Assembly: GCA_947630115.1 (NCBI GenBank)
Contig: CANRGG010000019.1
Coordinates: 1 to 37,263, forward strand
Direction of reading: 5' to 3'
Length of the DNA stretch: 37,263 bases
Origin: an uncultured Clostridia bacterium
GTDB lineage: Bacteria; Bacillota; Clostridia; Christensenellales; Borkfalkiaceae
Part shown: positions 16,642 through 25,878 of the stretch, in pieces
Position numbering within the stretch: the stretch's first letter is position 1
Layout of the letters: the number at the start of each line of letters is the position of its first letter
Notes under the pieces: model-generated
Databases searched by the model: none
What the model saw: the letters and a program-made list of their open reading frames with translations, nothing else
Told to the model about the DNA's origin: nothing
Program-made: the position numbers and the translations under genes

Positions 16642-16684
16642 AGAATTGTCTTATAATAGACAGATTATAAACAGGAGGACTAAA

Positions 16685-19600
16685 ATGAAAACACTTCGGA
16701 AAAGTATGCTTCTGATACTTGTCGCTGTTTTCTCGCTTGCGATCGGTTTGTTTGCAGCCGCTTGCGGCGGAAGCAAGGTCACTCTTTCGTTCGATTGGGG
16801 CGAGAATCGGGTTGACAAGTTTGAAGTTGCTCCCGGGGAAGAAATGCAGCTTCCCGCCAACGGCGACCGCGACGGGTATTTCTTCATGGGCTGGTACGAT
16901 AACAGCAGCTACACGGGAACAAAGTACGAAGACAAACTCACTGCGCCCGAAAAGGATACGACGTACTATGCTCGTTGGGCGAAAGGGTACACCATTACGC
17001 TCGATATCGAGACGGGCGGGACGATCGACGGCGGTCTGTCCGTTCTGGTTCCCGAGGGCGGAAATATCCTGGAATATCTGAACGGACATACGGCGTCCAT
17101 GAGCGGGCTTGCCTTCGGCGCATGGTTCAACGGGGACACGGAGATCACTTCCGAAAGCTCCATGCCTGCGGCCGATTTAACGCTCACCGCGAAATTCAAG
17201 GCGGATTACACGGTGAAGGTCTTTACGCAGGAGCAGCCCTACGGCACGACGTATGCGGAAAACAGCGAGCTTTCCTATACCGGTCAGGAATACGTCGGCA
17301 AGCAGCTCAGCCTTGCGTCCCGCACGATCCCCAACTATGTGATCAATCACAACTATGTGGGGGCGGACGGCTCCAAGACGATCGAGGAACTTGCCATCAG
17401 CAAGAATTCCGCCGAGAACCTGTTCGTTCTCTACTGCGACAGGGAATCCTATACGATCATCTATGACGCCAACGCGCCGCAGGGCAAGACGGTCATCGGC
17501 AAGATGGCGGATCAGCGTTTTGTCTATGAGGAAAAGGCGAGCGCACTTGAAAACGGCTTCTCCGTCGAGGGATGCCTGTTCGCAGGCTGGTCCACCGACA
17601 GAAGCGGCAGTATCAAATATCAGCCCGGCGAGGAGCTGGAGGGGGCAAGCTACACCCTCTATGCGATCTGGGATATCGGCTATGCGGATATGTTCGGCGG
17701 ATCGGACTACCTCTATTTCCCGCGCCTCACGCCTGACACCGTGGTGCTCATGCGCGGCGATTACAGAATGGAGGGCACTTTCGATAGCGCGACGTCCATT
17801 GCGACCTTCGGCGATCTGAAAGCGAAGGTCCTTGGCGACAAATTCGCATTCTACAGCGAAGCGCGCGCCGCTTCCTATAAACTTTATAGCGGCTACACGG
17901 ACGGAAAGATCGAGACGACGCAGCTCACCCTCGACGGATACTTCGGCGCAACGCTCAGCGACGGTTCGACCGGCACGATCTCTTACGACGCGGCGAACGG
18001 CTGCTACACGCTCGACATCGGCGGGCGCACGAGCGACATTCTGTTCAGCGAAGTGAACGGAGAGAACGTGTTCATGTACATCGGCAGCGAAGCCGGCACG
18101 TACACCGCATATGAGCTCAGAGGCAAGAGCACCGAGCTTCTGTTCAATGCGCAGCTTCAGTTCACGCTTGACGGCGTGGGCGGGATCGTCAGATACAATT
18201 TGGCGACCGGCATGCGTTCGTCGGGTACGTACGAACAGCCCGACATGCTGCAGGAGCCCGTTCCCTTCAAGGCTACGCTCACGGACGGAGAGAAAGTCGA
18301 GTTCCTGCTCTACAACGGGATCGCCCTCGTCAAGAACCAGACCTATTCGGACGTCTATACTTTGAAAGACGGCAAGGATGTGATCTATCTTGACGGCTAT
18401 AACGGTATGGTGGGAAGCTACTATACGCCGGATGGCAAAGACGCGATCGAGTGCAACTATTATATTGAGAACAGCATTCTCGGCGACATCGCGCACATCC
18501 TTCCGATGGACGGTAGCGACGAGCTTGCGTTCCTTCTCAAAAATGAAGGCGACAAAAAGACCTATGAAGCAACCTCTGTGTTCACTTCTTACCGCATGAT
18601 CGCGGGCACGGTCGTCGGGAACGATTATACCAACCAGTTCCTGCCGCTCGTCATGATCATTAAGGAAGAGGCTTATAACGGAGAGGGCGCGCCGAGCGGT
18701 GCGAAGGTCGCAAGCCTCTACTATGATGACAGTATCAGCGACGTCGAAGAAGTCACGACGGAAGAGCTTTATGACGGCTATGTCATTGACAACATCGGCT
18801 CGATGACCGAACCGTTCTCCACCTTCAAGGCGGTCGGCGAGAGCAAAACGAATATCGAAGAGCTTCAGATCGAAATGCCTTACACCGAGTTCTACTTCCA
18901 TACCTCCGACCAGTTCGGGATCGGCAACGTGTTCTATACCTATGGCGAAGCGGAAGTGACGGACGAGGACGGCACGACGACGAAGCAGAAAGACTACATG
19001 GTCTATGAGGATCTGAACGGCCAGGGCCAACTCATCGTTGGATCTTTGAATGCGGCGGAAGGTTACGGCGTCGAAGGCTTCGGTTCCTTCTACAAGACCT
19101 CGTCCGGATATATTGAGGGCGGCGTCAGCGCGTACTATTCGCAAAGCCTTGATACCCAGGAGTTTGGCGTGTATCAATATCTCGTGTTCCAGGTCCGCAA
19201 TCAAATGGATTACTCTTTGGTAAGCTATTATTACGCGGCGTACGGCGAGACCGATACCAAGATCGAGATGTTGAGCGAGCCGCCTCGCTTCCTTACGAGA
19301 ATCTTTGAATCCGCAACGGAGAGCGTGGCGGACGATTACGTCAGCCTGAAGCTCGACGGCAAGGGCAACGCGGTCTACTATCAGTCGAGAGAGGACGCGG
19401 AAAGCAGAGTGAACAAAGTCGAGGGAACGTACAGCTTCGTCACGAAGATCCAGATCGGAAGCTATGAAGAAGATCTCTACATGTTCAATTCGAGCGACAT
19501 CAACTTCACTTTCGTTCTCAACTCCATGATCCCCGAGGGCTACAACCTCGAGAGCGAAGTCTGGGAGGAGGGCTCCTACACGTTGACGAACGGCGAAACG

Positions 19601-21862
19601 CTTGAACTCGACGGCTACGGCGCATACGCCCGCTACACCGACAAGTACGGCAACGTGATCGAAGGCTTGTACCTCTACCAGGAGAGCGGCGATGCGCGGA
19701 GATTGGTGATCTACGATCCGAATAACACCGACCAGCAGGGCGGCATTATTGCCAGCATGGCCTTCGATGTGGACGCGGAAAAGAATATCACAGTTCTTAC
19801 GATGGAGTCGCAGGCGCAGTATTGGCTCCTGATCAACTCCGCTTACGAATACTACTTCGGCCGGACGCAGATCGCCATCAGCTTCACCGAAGGGAAGTAC
19901 GTCTCGCTCGTGGACATCAATACGGGCGAAGCTTTCGGTACGGGCACGTACGACGCGCTCGATTCCGAGGGCAGATATCTGATCAATGTCATCCTCAATG
20001 CGAACAACGAGTCGCATGAATGGACGGTCCAGCTCAGCGTGTATGCGCAGCAGATCCCGGTCTGCATGATCCAGGATGAGGACGTTTTCGGCTCCTATCT
20101 TGCAGGCGACAGCTCCGTCATCTATTTCGACGGCTTCGGCGGCGGCTTCATGGTCTCTCCCGATGGTTACAGAACGGAAGCCGGTTACCGCGTGCTCGAT
20201 GATGACTATGCAGTCTTTGAGACCGACGAAGAGGGCGAGATCTTCGTTGTCAAATACAACAAGACCGCTAAAACCTTTGAGGTCGTCAACAAGGACGAAA
20301 AGACTTACAGGACCTACTACTCCTCCGAGTTCACGGCAGTCGAATTCGGCGAAGTGCTCCGGATCAACGGTACGGTAGTCGCTTATTGGTTCCTTGAAGG
20401 CGACAAGCCCGTCTATTACTCGATCGATCAAGAGACCGGCGAGCTCAAGCGTTTGGACACGATCCCTTACGAATACAAGCCCGATGCAGAAACCTACGAG
20501 ATTGGTGAGGGCGATAATAAAGTCACGTACTCGCGTTGGAAGGGCACGGAAGAGTTCACTTTGAAGGGTAAGCTTGTCTTTGACGCCTTCAACAAGGCGG
20601 AGAACGGAGAGAACAAGGGCGAATGGGGCGACATGGAGCTTACGTTCAAGCCGGACGGCACTTCCGAACTCAACGCACCCGCAACCTTCAAGTTCAAGCA
20701 CGAGAACGAGGAGCAGACCTACACGGGCATTTACCGCGTCGTGATGGAGTTTGCGAACACCTCGAGCTCGACCCTGCATTTCACCTATCTCGTCTGCGAG
20801 AACGTTTCGCTCAGACTTGAGATGAACTATAAGGGAAACACTACGGAGGAGAACACCTTCGTGCTCCATGCGGCTGTGACGCAGGATATGAACTTCCTGG
20901 ATTATATCGGCGAGAACGGCGGACGCCGCACCGGTACGATCTATGTCGGTACGAGCTACACGATTGGCATGAAGAGCTGGCCTGTCACCAATTGGGACGA
21001 AAAGACGACTGCGCTCCTTTACGGCAGATTGAACATCTTCGACGTGAAGGGACAGTATCTCTCCTTCGAGGTGAATTATTACGACGCGATGGATGAGGAC
21101 AATATCATCGGAACCGATCAGAACTTCGGAAGTTCGATCTACCGTATCCTGACGAAGGGCTCGGATGATGTCGAGTACTCGGTCAATATCGAACTGATCT
21201 CGACGGGCAGCTACTACGTCTTTATCCCGTACTCGATCTGCGTGTACAAAGAAGTGGACGGCGATAACGGTGATAAATATGTTGTTGAGCAGTTCATTTC
21301 CTCCTATCAGACGGAAGAGTTCCCGTTCCTCGGCGTCTGGACCTGCAAGATTTTGAAGAACGGCAGCACGGGCGAAGAGAACGATCTTCTCAAAGATTAC
21401 GAGACGAACATTTGGGATACGAACATTGTCCTCAGCAAGTACAAAGGCGAAGACAAAGATTCGAAGAAGCCTGAATACTACGTCGTTTGGTTCGAGCTTG
21501 ATGAGAACAATCACGTTAAGAAGGGCCATTACAGAGAAGGTTCGAGCTTGACTGTCGAAGCAGAGGACTTCCAGCTTGAAGCGGTAGTTGTGTATGACAG
21601 CAACGGCAACAACATTGACGGATTCATCCCGCTCAAGGTTTCGAAGAAGGACACGGCAGGAAAGTTCCAGGAAATCGCGCTTGCGGGCTGGGAGTACGAT
21701 AAGGACAGCAAGTCGTACACGATCGTTTACAGCGTCAGCCAGACCTCGCAGGACTTCAAGGCGATCAAGATCTCCATCACGGGAACGAAGGGCAATGCCA
21801 CGTTGACGGTCGAAGATATTGATGTTAACACGCTTGGACCCGACGAGGACGAGGGCAACTAA
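16685..21862 (+). CDS. Giant InlB-repeat lipoprotein B, colinear paralogue of A
   Basis: A 1725-residue lipoprotein. Residues 1-31 differ from protein A at only a few positions (MKTLRKSMLL and GLFAAACGGSK are identical), giving a lipidated Cys27. InlB-type repeats lie at about 36-98 and 297-332. The LDG-type motifs recur near residues 414, 493, 567, 795, 888, 973 and 1146, in the same order and with nearly the same spacing as in A. The FDAF and LNAPAT block is also shared, near 1300-1340. The C-terminus is acidic (DEDEGN) and lacks A's Gly/Ala linker. The start is ATG 16685, after a perfect AGGAGG; the open frame runs upstream to 16613 through the promoter, which is not translated. It has its own promoter and two terminators. 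Function unknown; probably surface-exposed and beta-rich. Confidence 0.92.
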   Translation: MKTLRKSMLLILVAVFSLAIGLFAAACGGSKVTLSFDWGENRVDKFEVAPGEEMQLPANGDRDGYFFMGWYDNSSYTGTKYEDKLTAPEKDTTYYARWAKGYTITLDIETGGTIDGGLSVLVPEGGNILEYLNGHTASMSGLAFGAWFNGDTEITSESSMPAADLTLTAKFKADYTVKVFTQEQPYGTTYAENSELSYTGQEYVGKQLSLASRTIPNYVINHNYVGADGSKTIEELAISKNSAENLFVLYCDRESYTIIYDANAPQGKTVIGKMADQRFVYEEKASALENGFSVEGCLFAGWSTDRSGSIKYQPGEELEGASYTLYAIWDIGYADMFGGSDYLYFPRLTPDTVVLMRGDYRMEGTFDSATSIATFGDLKAKVLGDKFAFYSEARAASYKLYSGYTDGKIETTQLTLDGYFGATLSDGSTGTISYDAANGCYTLDIGGRTSDILFSEVNGENVFMYIGSEAGTYTAYELRGKSTELLFNAQLQFTLDGVGGIVRYNLATGMRSSGTYEQPDMLQEPVPFKATLTDGEKVEFLLYNGIALVKNQTYSDVYTLKDGKDVIYLDGYNGMVGSYYTPDGKDAIECNYYIENSILGDIAHILPMDGSDELAFLLKNEGDKKTYEATSVFTSYRMIAGTVVGNDYTNQFLPLVMIIKEEAYNGEGAPSGAKVASLYYDDSISDVEEVTTEELYDGYVIDNIGSMTEPFSTFKAVGESKTNIEELQIEMPYTEFYFHTSDQFGIGNVFYTYGEAEVTDEDGTTTKQKDYMVYEDLNGQGQLIVGSLNAAEGYGVEGFGSFYKTSSGYIEGGVSAYYSQSLDTQEFGVYQYLVFQVRNQMDYSLVSYYYAAYGETDTKIEMLSEPPRFLTRIFESATESVADDYVSLKLDGKGNAVYYQSREDAESRVNKVEGTYSFVTKIQIGSYEEDLYMFNSSDINFTFVLNSMIPEGYNLESEVWEEGSYTLTNGETLELDGYGAYARYTDKYGNVIEGLYLYQESGDARRLVIYDPNNTDQQGGIIASMAFDVDAEKNITVLTMESQAQYWLLINSAYEYYFGRTQIAISFTEGKYVSLVDINTGEAFGTGTYDALDSEGRYLINVILNANNESHEWTVQLSVYAQQIPVCMIQDEDVFGSYLAGDSSVIYFDGFGGGFMVSPDGYRTEAGYRVLDDDYAVFETDEEGEIFVVKYNKTAKTFEVVNKDEKTYRTYYSSEFTAVEFGEVLRINGTVVAYWFLEGDKPVYYSIDQETGELKRLDTIPYEYKPDAETYEIGEGDNKVTYSRWKGTEEFTLKGKLVFDAFNKAENGENKGEWGDMELTFKPDGTSELNAPATFKFKHENEEQTYTGIYRVVMEFANTSSSTLHFTYLVCENVSLRLEMNYKGNTTEENTFVLHAAVTQDMNFLDYIGENGGRRTGTIYVGTSYTIGMKSWPVTNWDEKTTALLYGRLNIFDVKGQYLSFEVNYYDAMDEDNIIGTDQNFGSSIYRILTKGSDDVEYSVNIELISTGSYYVFIPYSICVYKEVDGDNGDKYVVEQFISSYQTEEFPFLGVWTCKILKNGSTGEENDLLKDYETNIWDTNIVLSKYKGEDKDSKKPEYYVVWFELDENNHVKKGHYREGSSLTVEAEDFQLEAVVVYDSNGNNIDGFIPLKVSKKDTAGKFQEIALAGWEYDKDSKSYTIVYSVSQTSQDFKAIKISITGTKGNATLTVEDIDVNTLGPDEDEGN

Positions 21863-21897
21863 AGACCCCGAAGCAGCGGCAAGGCTGCAAAATGTAC

Positions 21898-21936
21898 GAA
21901 GAAGCGGCGGATTTTCCGCCGCTTCTTCATTTTTTT
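21898..21936 (+). terminator. Rho-independent terminator after giant lipoprotein B
   Basis: A perfect 13-bp stem (GAAGAAGCGGCGG / CCGCCGCTTCTTC) with a 5-nt loop is followed by ATTTTTTT. Confidence 0.94.
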
Positions 21937-21952
21937 GCCAAGCTATTTTTAC

Positions 21953-21981
21953 AAAGGATCCGGATTTCCCGGATCCTTTTT
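21953..21981 (+). terminator. Second, tandem terminator
   Basis: AAAGGATCCGG and CCGGATCCTTT form an 11-bp perfect stem with a 5-nt loop, followed by further T residues. It acts as a backup to the terminator just upstream. Confidence 0.75.
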
Positions 21982-22376
21982 GTTCGTATGAAATGGGCCG
22001 TCGGGGAGAACATAGAGGGCGCCGCCGGGAGAAACGGGGCCGCTTTCGGGAAAACGTGAGGAGAGCCGCAGCCAGGTGGGGCGTCGTCGATAAATTTGGA
22101 AGGCATCTGCAAAAACTTGTGGAATGGTGGTAGACAAAAAGAGGGTCCGTCAATTTATGGAGCGCGTTGGGGAAACGTGGGCTGTCTGTGAGACCCGCTG
22201 CCGGGAGAACTTGTATATCCGAAGGAAGAAACGGCGGGCGCTGCCGGAAAACGCGGCCTTTGTGAACCCCGTCGCCGCGATAAACTTCCAGGGCGGGTGG
22301 CGGCAACGGAAGGCGCCCCTGATAAAGCATTTTGCCTTGTTTTTTGTCGGACGCCGACGCAGGTTCCATGAAAAAG
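21982..22376. other. Non-coding stretch with weakly phased A-rich islands
   Basis: I support no gene here; open frames in this stretch have no ribosome site or recognisable product. Short A-rich islands (for example near 22032, 22052, 22092, 22113, 22135, 22153, 22173, 22229, 22248 and 22282) alternate with GC-rich blocks, often about 17-23 bp apart. This may be a more decayed or different version of the array at 22441-22948. The periodicity is weak and could be partly my choice of anchors. Confidence 0.35.
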
Positions 22377-22410
22377 CCGCCCGTTTTCGACTTTCGTCGA
22401 AAACGGGCGG
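22377..22410 (-). terminator. Perfect 14-bp hairpin, probable terminator of the minus-strand VWA operon
   Basis: CCGCCCGTTTTCGA pairs with TCGAAAACGGGCGG around a 6-nt loop. On the minus strand it is followed by CTTTTTC. It lies about 540 bp past the operon's last stop codon, beyond the periodic array, so the array would be transcribed as a long 3' untranslated region. Confidence 0.65.
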
Positions 22411-22440
22411 TAATCTTTCCACAATATGAAAATGGGGGGG

Positions 22441-22948
22441 ATTTGGGACGGGAATCCGGAGTTAGGACGGTTATTTCTCGGTGCCGGGGCCAAAATTCTT
22501 TGGAGTTAGAGCGGAAATTCATGGATTGGGCGGCATTTGCCAGGTTGGAGCGGGATATTACCGAGTTTGGCGGAAAATTCCCGAAACAAAAGCAATCACT
22601 TCTTGAAGTAAGAGCGGATAATTTCCGAAGCTGGGGCGGTTATATCTCAGAGCTGACGGAAATTTTCCTAAATCGAGGCAGATATTCTTTGAAATCAAAA
22701 ACAATTATTCCCGCATTCGGACGGTAGTGTCCTGGCGTTGGACGGATATTCTCGAAAGCGAGCTGTGATTTCCCTGGAGCCAAAGCTGTTTCACCGAAGT
22801 CGGAGCGAAAAACTGCCAGAGACAAAGCGGAAAAATCTCAAAGTCCTTTCCAATAACCTTTATTATCACATTCCAGCGGCAATTCTCCAAACCCAGAGCG
22901 CATACTTCCCGCAATCGGGGACAGTCATTTTCCCGCGGTCAAAACCAA
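22441..22948. repeat. Degenerate tandem array, about 24 units of 21-22 bp
   Basis: The whole stretch can be cut into about 24 diverged units. Each has an A/T-rich core of type ATTTTCCCGAA followed by GTNGGAGCGG. The GCGG/ACGG-type anchors end near 22451, 22470, 22491, 22514, 22533, 22553, 22573, 22594, 22617, 22639, 22659, 22680, 22703, 22724, 22745, 22765, 22788, 22808, 22830, 22852, 22879, 22901, 22924 and 22947. Steps are 19-27 bp, averaging about 21.6. No two units are identical. Steps are not multiples of three, so the array is not a coding repeat. It abuts the VWA gene's stop codon. Confidence 0.72.
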
Positions 22949-25867
22949 TTACTTGCCGGAGATCGCTTGGCGCTGTTTGCGGCTCTCAAGCCATTCGTGG
23001 GGCCACTTGAATTTGAACTTCCTCACCGCAATGTCTAGCAGGAACAGCACAATTGAGATCGAGATGAACAGGATCCGCGGGTCCCATTCCTGCCGCCTTT
23101 TCACAAAGACGCCGAGCAGCTCTTCTGCGTCGTAGATCAGCTTCCCTTCGCCCGCCGCGTCGTCTCTGGAAGAAAGCGCGATCAGAAGCTCTTTGCCCGC
23201 CGCATAGGAGTCCGGCTGCGGATCGTATTCCTCCGAATAGGAAAAGACCCGATAGCTCTTGCAATAGGAGAGGATCTCTCCCTGCGGAACGTCCCCGGCG
23301 GTTTGAATGCCGCTTTTCATCACGTCAAACGAGCGTGGCACTTTCAAAATAGTGACGGTATGAACGCCTGCCGCACGGTTTTCAAAGGTGAAACGGTTCC
23401 CGCTCAGGGAAAGCTCAAGAAGATCGAACTTCTGCACCGCGGAAGGGGAACTTCCGACAGCGCTTCGGGGCGGCTCCACAAAGGCGATGAGCTTTTTGTC
23501 GGGCTCTTCCTTCGGGTCGAAACCGTAGACGCTCACCTGCGTGCGATAGTTGTCTTCGATGAACCTTGCGTCGAGCGTTTGGGAACGGATACTCTGAACG
23601 GGCATCAGCCCCTTGACGACATTTTGCAGGAACCGCGCGCCCGCCTCGCTCTCCGTAAATTCCCGCGACCAGAAACCTTCGAGATCGCAGAGGAAACTGC
23701 CGACTTTCCCGTTCCCGTAATTCCACTGCGCATAGAGCGGCGCGTAGGTTGCGTTGAGGACAAGCTGCACGTCGTCCGAGGCCTTGGTGCGCGACCCGAA
23801 AAAGCCGTGCAGGGTGACGGCTTCGAGCGAGCTTTGTTCCACGCCGTCCAAAACATCGGTATGCGAACGGACGGTGGGGTGGAAATCGGTCACGACGGCG
23901 CCCGAAAGCTGTTCCATGAAGATGTCCGCTTTCAGGATTTGATCCAGAGTGAGCACTTCGCTCCCCATGAGTTCCTGCGCGCTGCCGTCCCCGATCTTTG
24001 CAAGCTCGATGAGATCCTCGGAGAGCTCATGGCCGATGGAGATCACCGTCAGGGTAATGCCGAAATTGTCGTGATAGCGCTTCATGATCTTGCCGTAGCC
24101 TTCTCCGCCCTCCCAATCGTCGAAGGCGTCTCCCGGCTGGCTGTCGGAGATGAGAAGAATGTGCTTGCGCTCGACGCTTGTCATGGTGCCGAGCGTCCTG
24201 CCCGCATGCTCGATCGCCGCGCCGTAGTTGGTGCCGCCGCCGTCGCCGTCCGCAATGCGGCGGATCGCCGTCACAATCCGGCTCTTCTGGGTCATCGGGG
24301 TCATGTCGAGCTTCACCGCATAGGAATCCTCGAGCGTCATGACGCCGACAAAATCGCGAGTGGAGAGGGCGTCCAACCCCTTGATCGCGCCACGGATCGC
24401 AAGATCGAGCATGGAGCCGCCGACGTCCGCCTCGTAATCCATGGAGTTGGAGCGGTCGATGATGATCGCAAGCGCGACGGGCGGCGTGTAGGAGACGGCG
24501 TCCACGGGCAGCATTTGCTGGTAGAGGGTATCTTGAAGGTCGGCTTCGTCATAGGCGTGCGGCTTGGGGACCGCTCCGCCCTCGGCGCCCTGCGCATAGA
24601 GGACATTCCCGTTTTCGTCCCGCTCGAATCCGCCGACGGTGAAGAGTCCGCCGCCGCGCGTTTCCACGTATTTTTGAAGGTTTTCCTCGAAGCCTTCGGG
24701 CATATCCGCATGGGAGACGTTGACAAGGACGATTTCGTCGTAATTCTGCATTGCTTCGAGGCTGACGGGGAGCCGGTCTCCGTCGCCGATCCGCACCCGG
24801 TCGAGGACGAGATCGCTCTGTCCCTGCGCCGCCAGCAAAATTTCGGCAAGTTCCTTGGACTCATCCGCATATTTTTCAATGAGAAGGAGTTTGTTTTCCT
24901 CGCTCAGGTCGCAATAGGCGTAAAAGACGTCATTTTCGGCGATCCCGTCGCCCGCCGCGGAGAGACGGAACTCGATCTCGTGATGACCCGCCGCGGAGAA
25001 GCTGTGGGGGAGAGTGACCGTCTGCAAGCCGAGCTTGATGGGAACGTTTTCCTGCCGAAAGACGCGGTCCTGCTCGTTTTCGCAGCGGTCGGTGAAGGAG
25101 AGATCGGCGTTTCCTTCGAAATTGCTGCTGATCGTGAGGGTAAATTCGAATTTTTCGCCGGGAGACAGGCTTTTGTCGGGCCGCGAGACGTTCGTGATCC
25201 GCATGTCGCTTGCCCCCGTTCCGGGGAAGAAGGTGGTGTCCACATGGATCCCGTCCATGGAGATCCGGCGGATCACGCTCATCGCGTCGCGGTCGGTCTG
25301 AACGCCGTCGCTGACGAGGAGGATCCGCGCATTGTCGGGAGAGTCTATGACGGCTTTTCCGGTCTCCCCGCCGCTCTTGTCATAGTCGGGATCCCAGACA
25401 AAGGTGAGCGCCGAACAGATGTCCGTCGCGGAAGTGTCGGGAAGGGGAGCGGAAAGATAGTCTGAAAAGGCGCGTTCGGGGTCGTGATCGTCCATTTCTA
25501 CGGCGATTTTTTGGTCGTATCCGAAGGTGACGACGGCGATCTTGCTCCGCCCATCGTTCGAGGAGAGGATGTCGTGCACAAACCCGTCGACGGAGGACTT
25601 TGCGCCCTGCTCGCTGAACGACGCGTCGATCAGAAGGACAAGCTCGTTGGACGGATCGGGCGCCTCCCAGGAAAAATACATGCCCGAGAGCACGCAGATA
25701 CAGAGGGTGAGCACGGTGGTATGAAGGATCATGGAGAGAATGCGGTTCCTCGTCTTGCGGTAGCGCTTTTCCATGCGGAAATAGAGGAACAGCGTGACCG
25801 CAAAGGCGGGAAGGAGCAGAAGCAGGAGATATCCGCTGACGGTGAATCGAATGGAAAAGTTTGTCAT
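22949..25867 (-). CDS. Membrane protein with two VWA domains and a glutamine-amidotransferase-like region
   Basis: A 972-residue protein anchored by two N-terminal helices (about 12-30 and 43-64) and a C-terminal one (about 925-945). The first VWA domain begins near residue 75 and has an intact metal site, DASFS. A beta-sandwich-like stretch follows (SLSPGEKFEFTLTIS). Then comes a region with RGGGLFTVGGF that resembles the class-I glutamine amidotransferase fold seen in such proteins. The second VWA domain begins near 463, with DRSNS, TNYG and ISDSQPGD. Relatives sit with BatA, DUF58 and MoxR ATPases in envelope-associated loci. The start is ATG 25867, after AAGGAGG; the upstream BatA-like gene ends 11 nt before. 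It is the last gene of the operon; the periodic array follows its stop. Confidence 0.9.
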   Translation of the reverse strand: MTNFSIRFTVSGYLLLLLLPAFAVTLFLYFRMEKRYRKTRNRILSMILHTTVLTLCICVLSGMYFSWEAPDPSNELVLLIDASFSEQGAKSSVDGFVHDILSSNDGRSKIAVVTFGYDQKIAVEMDDHDPERAFSDYLSAPLPDTSATDICSALTFVWDPDYDKSGGETGKAVIDSPDNARILLVSDGVQTDRDAMSVIRRISMDGIHVDTTFFPGTGASDMRITNVSRPDKSLSPGEKFEFTLTISSNFEGNADLSFTDRCENEQDRVFRQENVPIKLGLQTVTLPHSFSAAGHHEIEFRLSAAGDGIAENDVFYAYCDLSEENKLLLIEKYADESKELAEILLAAQGQSDLVLDRVRIGDGDRLPVSLEAMQNYDEIVLVNVSHADMPEGFEENLQKYVETRGGGLFTVGGFERDENGNVLYAQGAEGGAVPKPHAYDEADLQDTLYQQMLPVDAVSYTPPVALAIIIDRSNSMDYEADVGGSMLDLAIRGAIKGLDALSTRDFVGVMTLEDSYAVKLDMTPMTQKSRIVTAIRRIADGDGGGTNYGAAIEHAGRTLGTMTSVERKHILLISDSQPGDAFDDWEGGEGYGKIMKRYHDNFGITLTVISIGHELSEDLIELAKIGDGSAQELMGSEVLTLDQILKADIFMEQLSGAVVTDFHPTVRSHTDVLDGVEQSSLEAVTLHGFFGSRTKASDDVQLVLNATYAPLYAQWNYGNGKVGSFLCDLEGFWSREFTESEAGARFLQNVVKGLMPVQSIRSQTLDARFIEDNYRTQVSVYGFDPKEEPDKKLIAFVEPPRSAVGSSPSAVQKFDLLELSLSGNRFTFENRAAGVHTVTILKVPRSFDVMKSGIQTAGDVPQGEILSYCKSYRVFSYSEEYDPQPDSYAAGKELLIALSSRDDAAGEGKLIYDAEELLGVFVKRRQEWDPRILFISISIVLFLLDIAVRKFKFKWPHEWLESRKQRQAISGK

Positions 25868-25878
25868 AGGGCGCCTCC

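Noticed and set aside
17177-22522. A 1781-codon open frame on the minus strand opposite giant lipoprotein B, and similar ones at 10713-14459 and 14814-16040
   Set aside because: They are in exact codon phase with the plus-strand genes, lack a signal peptide, recognisable domain or ribosome site, and arise from avoidance of TTA, CTA and TCA codons. The plus-strand genes have promoters, AGGAGG sites, lipoprotein signals and terminators.
22332-22727. Plus-strand open frame running into the periodic array
   Set aside because: It has no ribosome site, crosses a strong hairpin, and its sequence simply follows the non-triplet array.
22441-22948. CRISPR array
   Set aside because: There are no identical direct repeats, the step is only about 21 bp, there are no repeat-spacer lengths of 60-75 bp, and no cas gene is present.
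23303-25465. 720-codon plus-strand open frame opposite the two-VWA gene
   Set aside because: It is in codon phase with the minus-strand gene, which has clear VWA metal sites and membrane helices; the plus-strand frame shows no recognisable domain.
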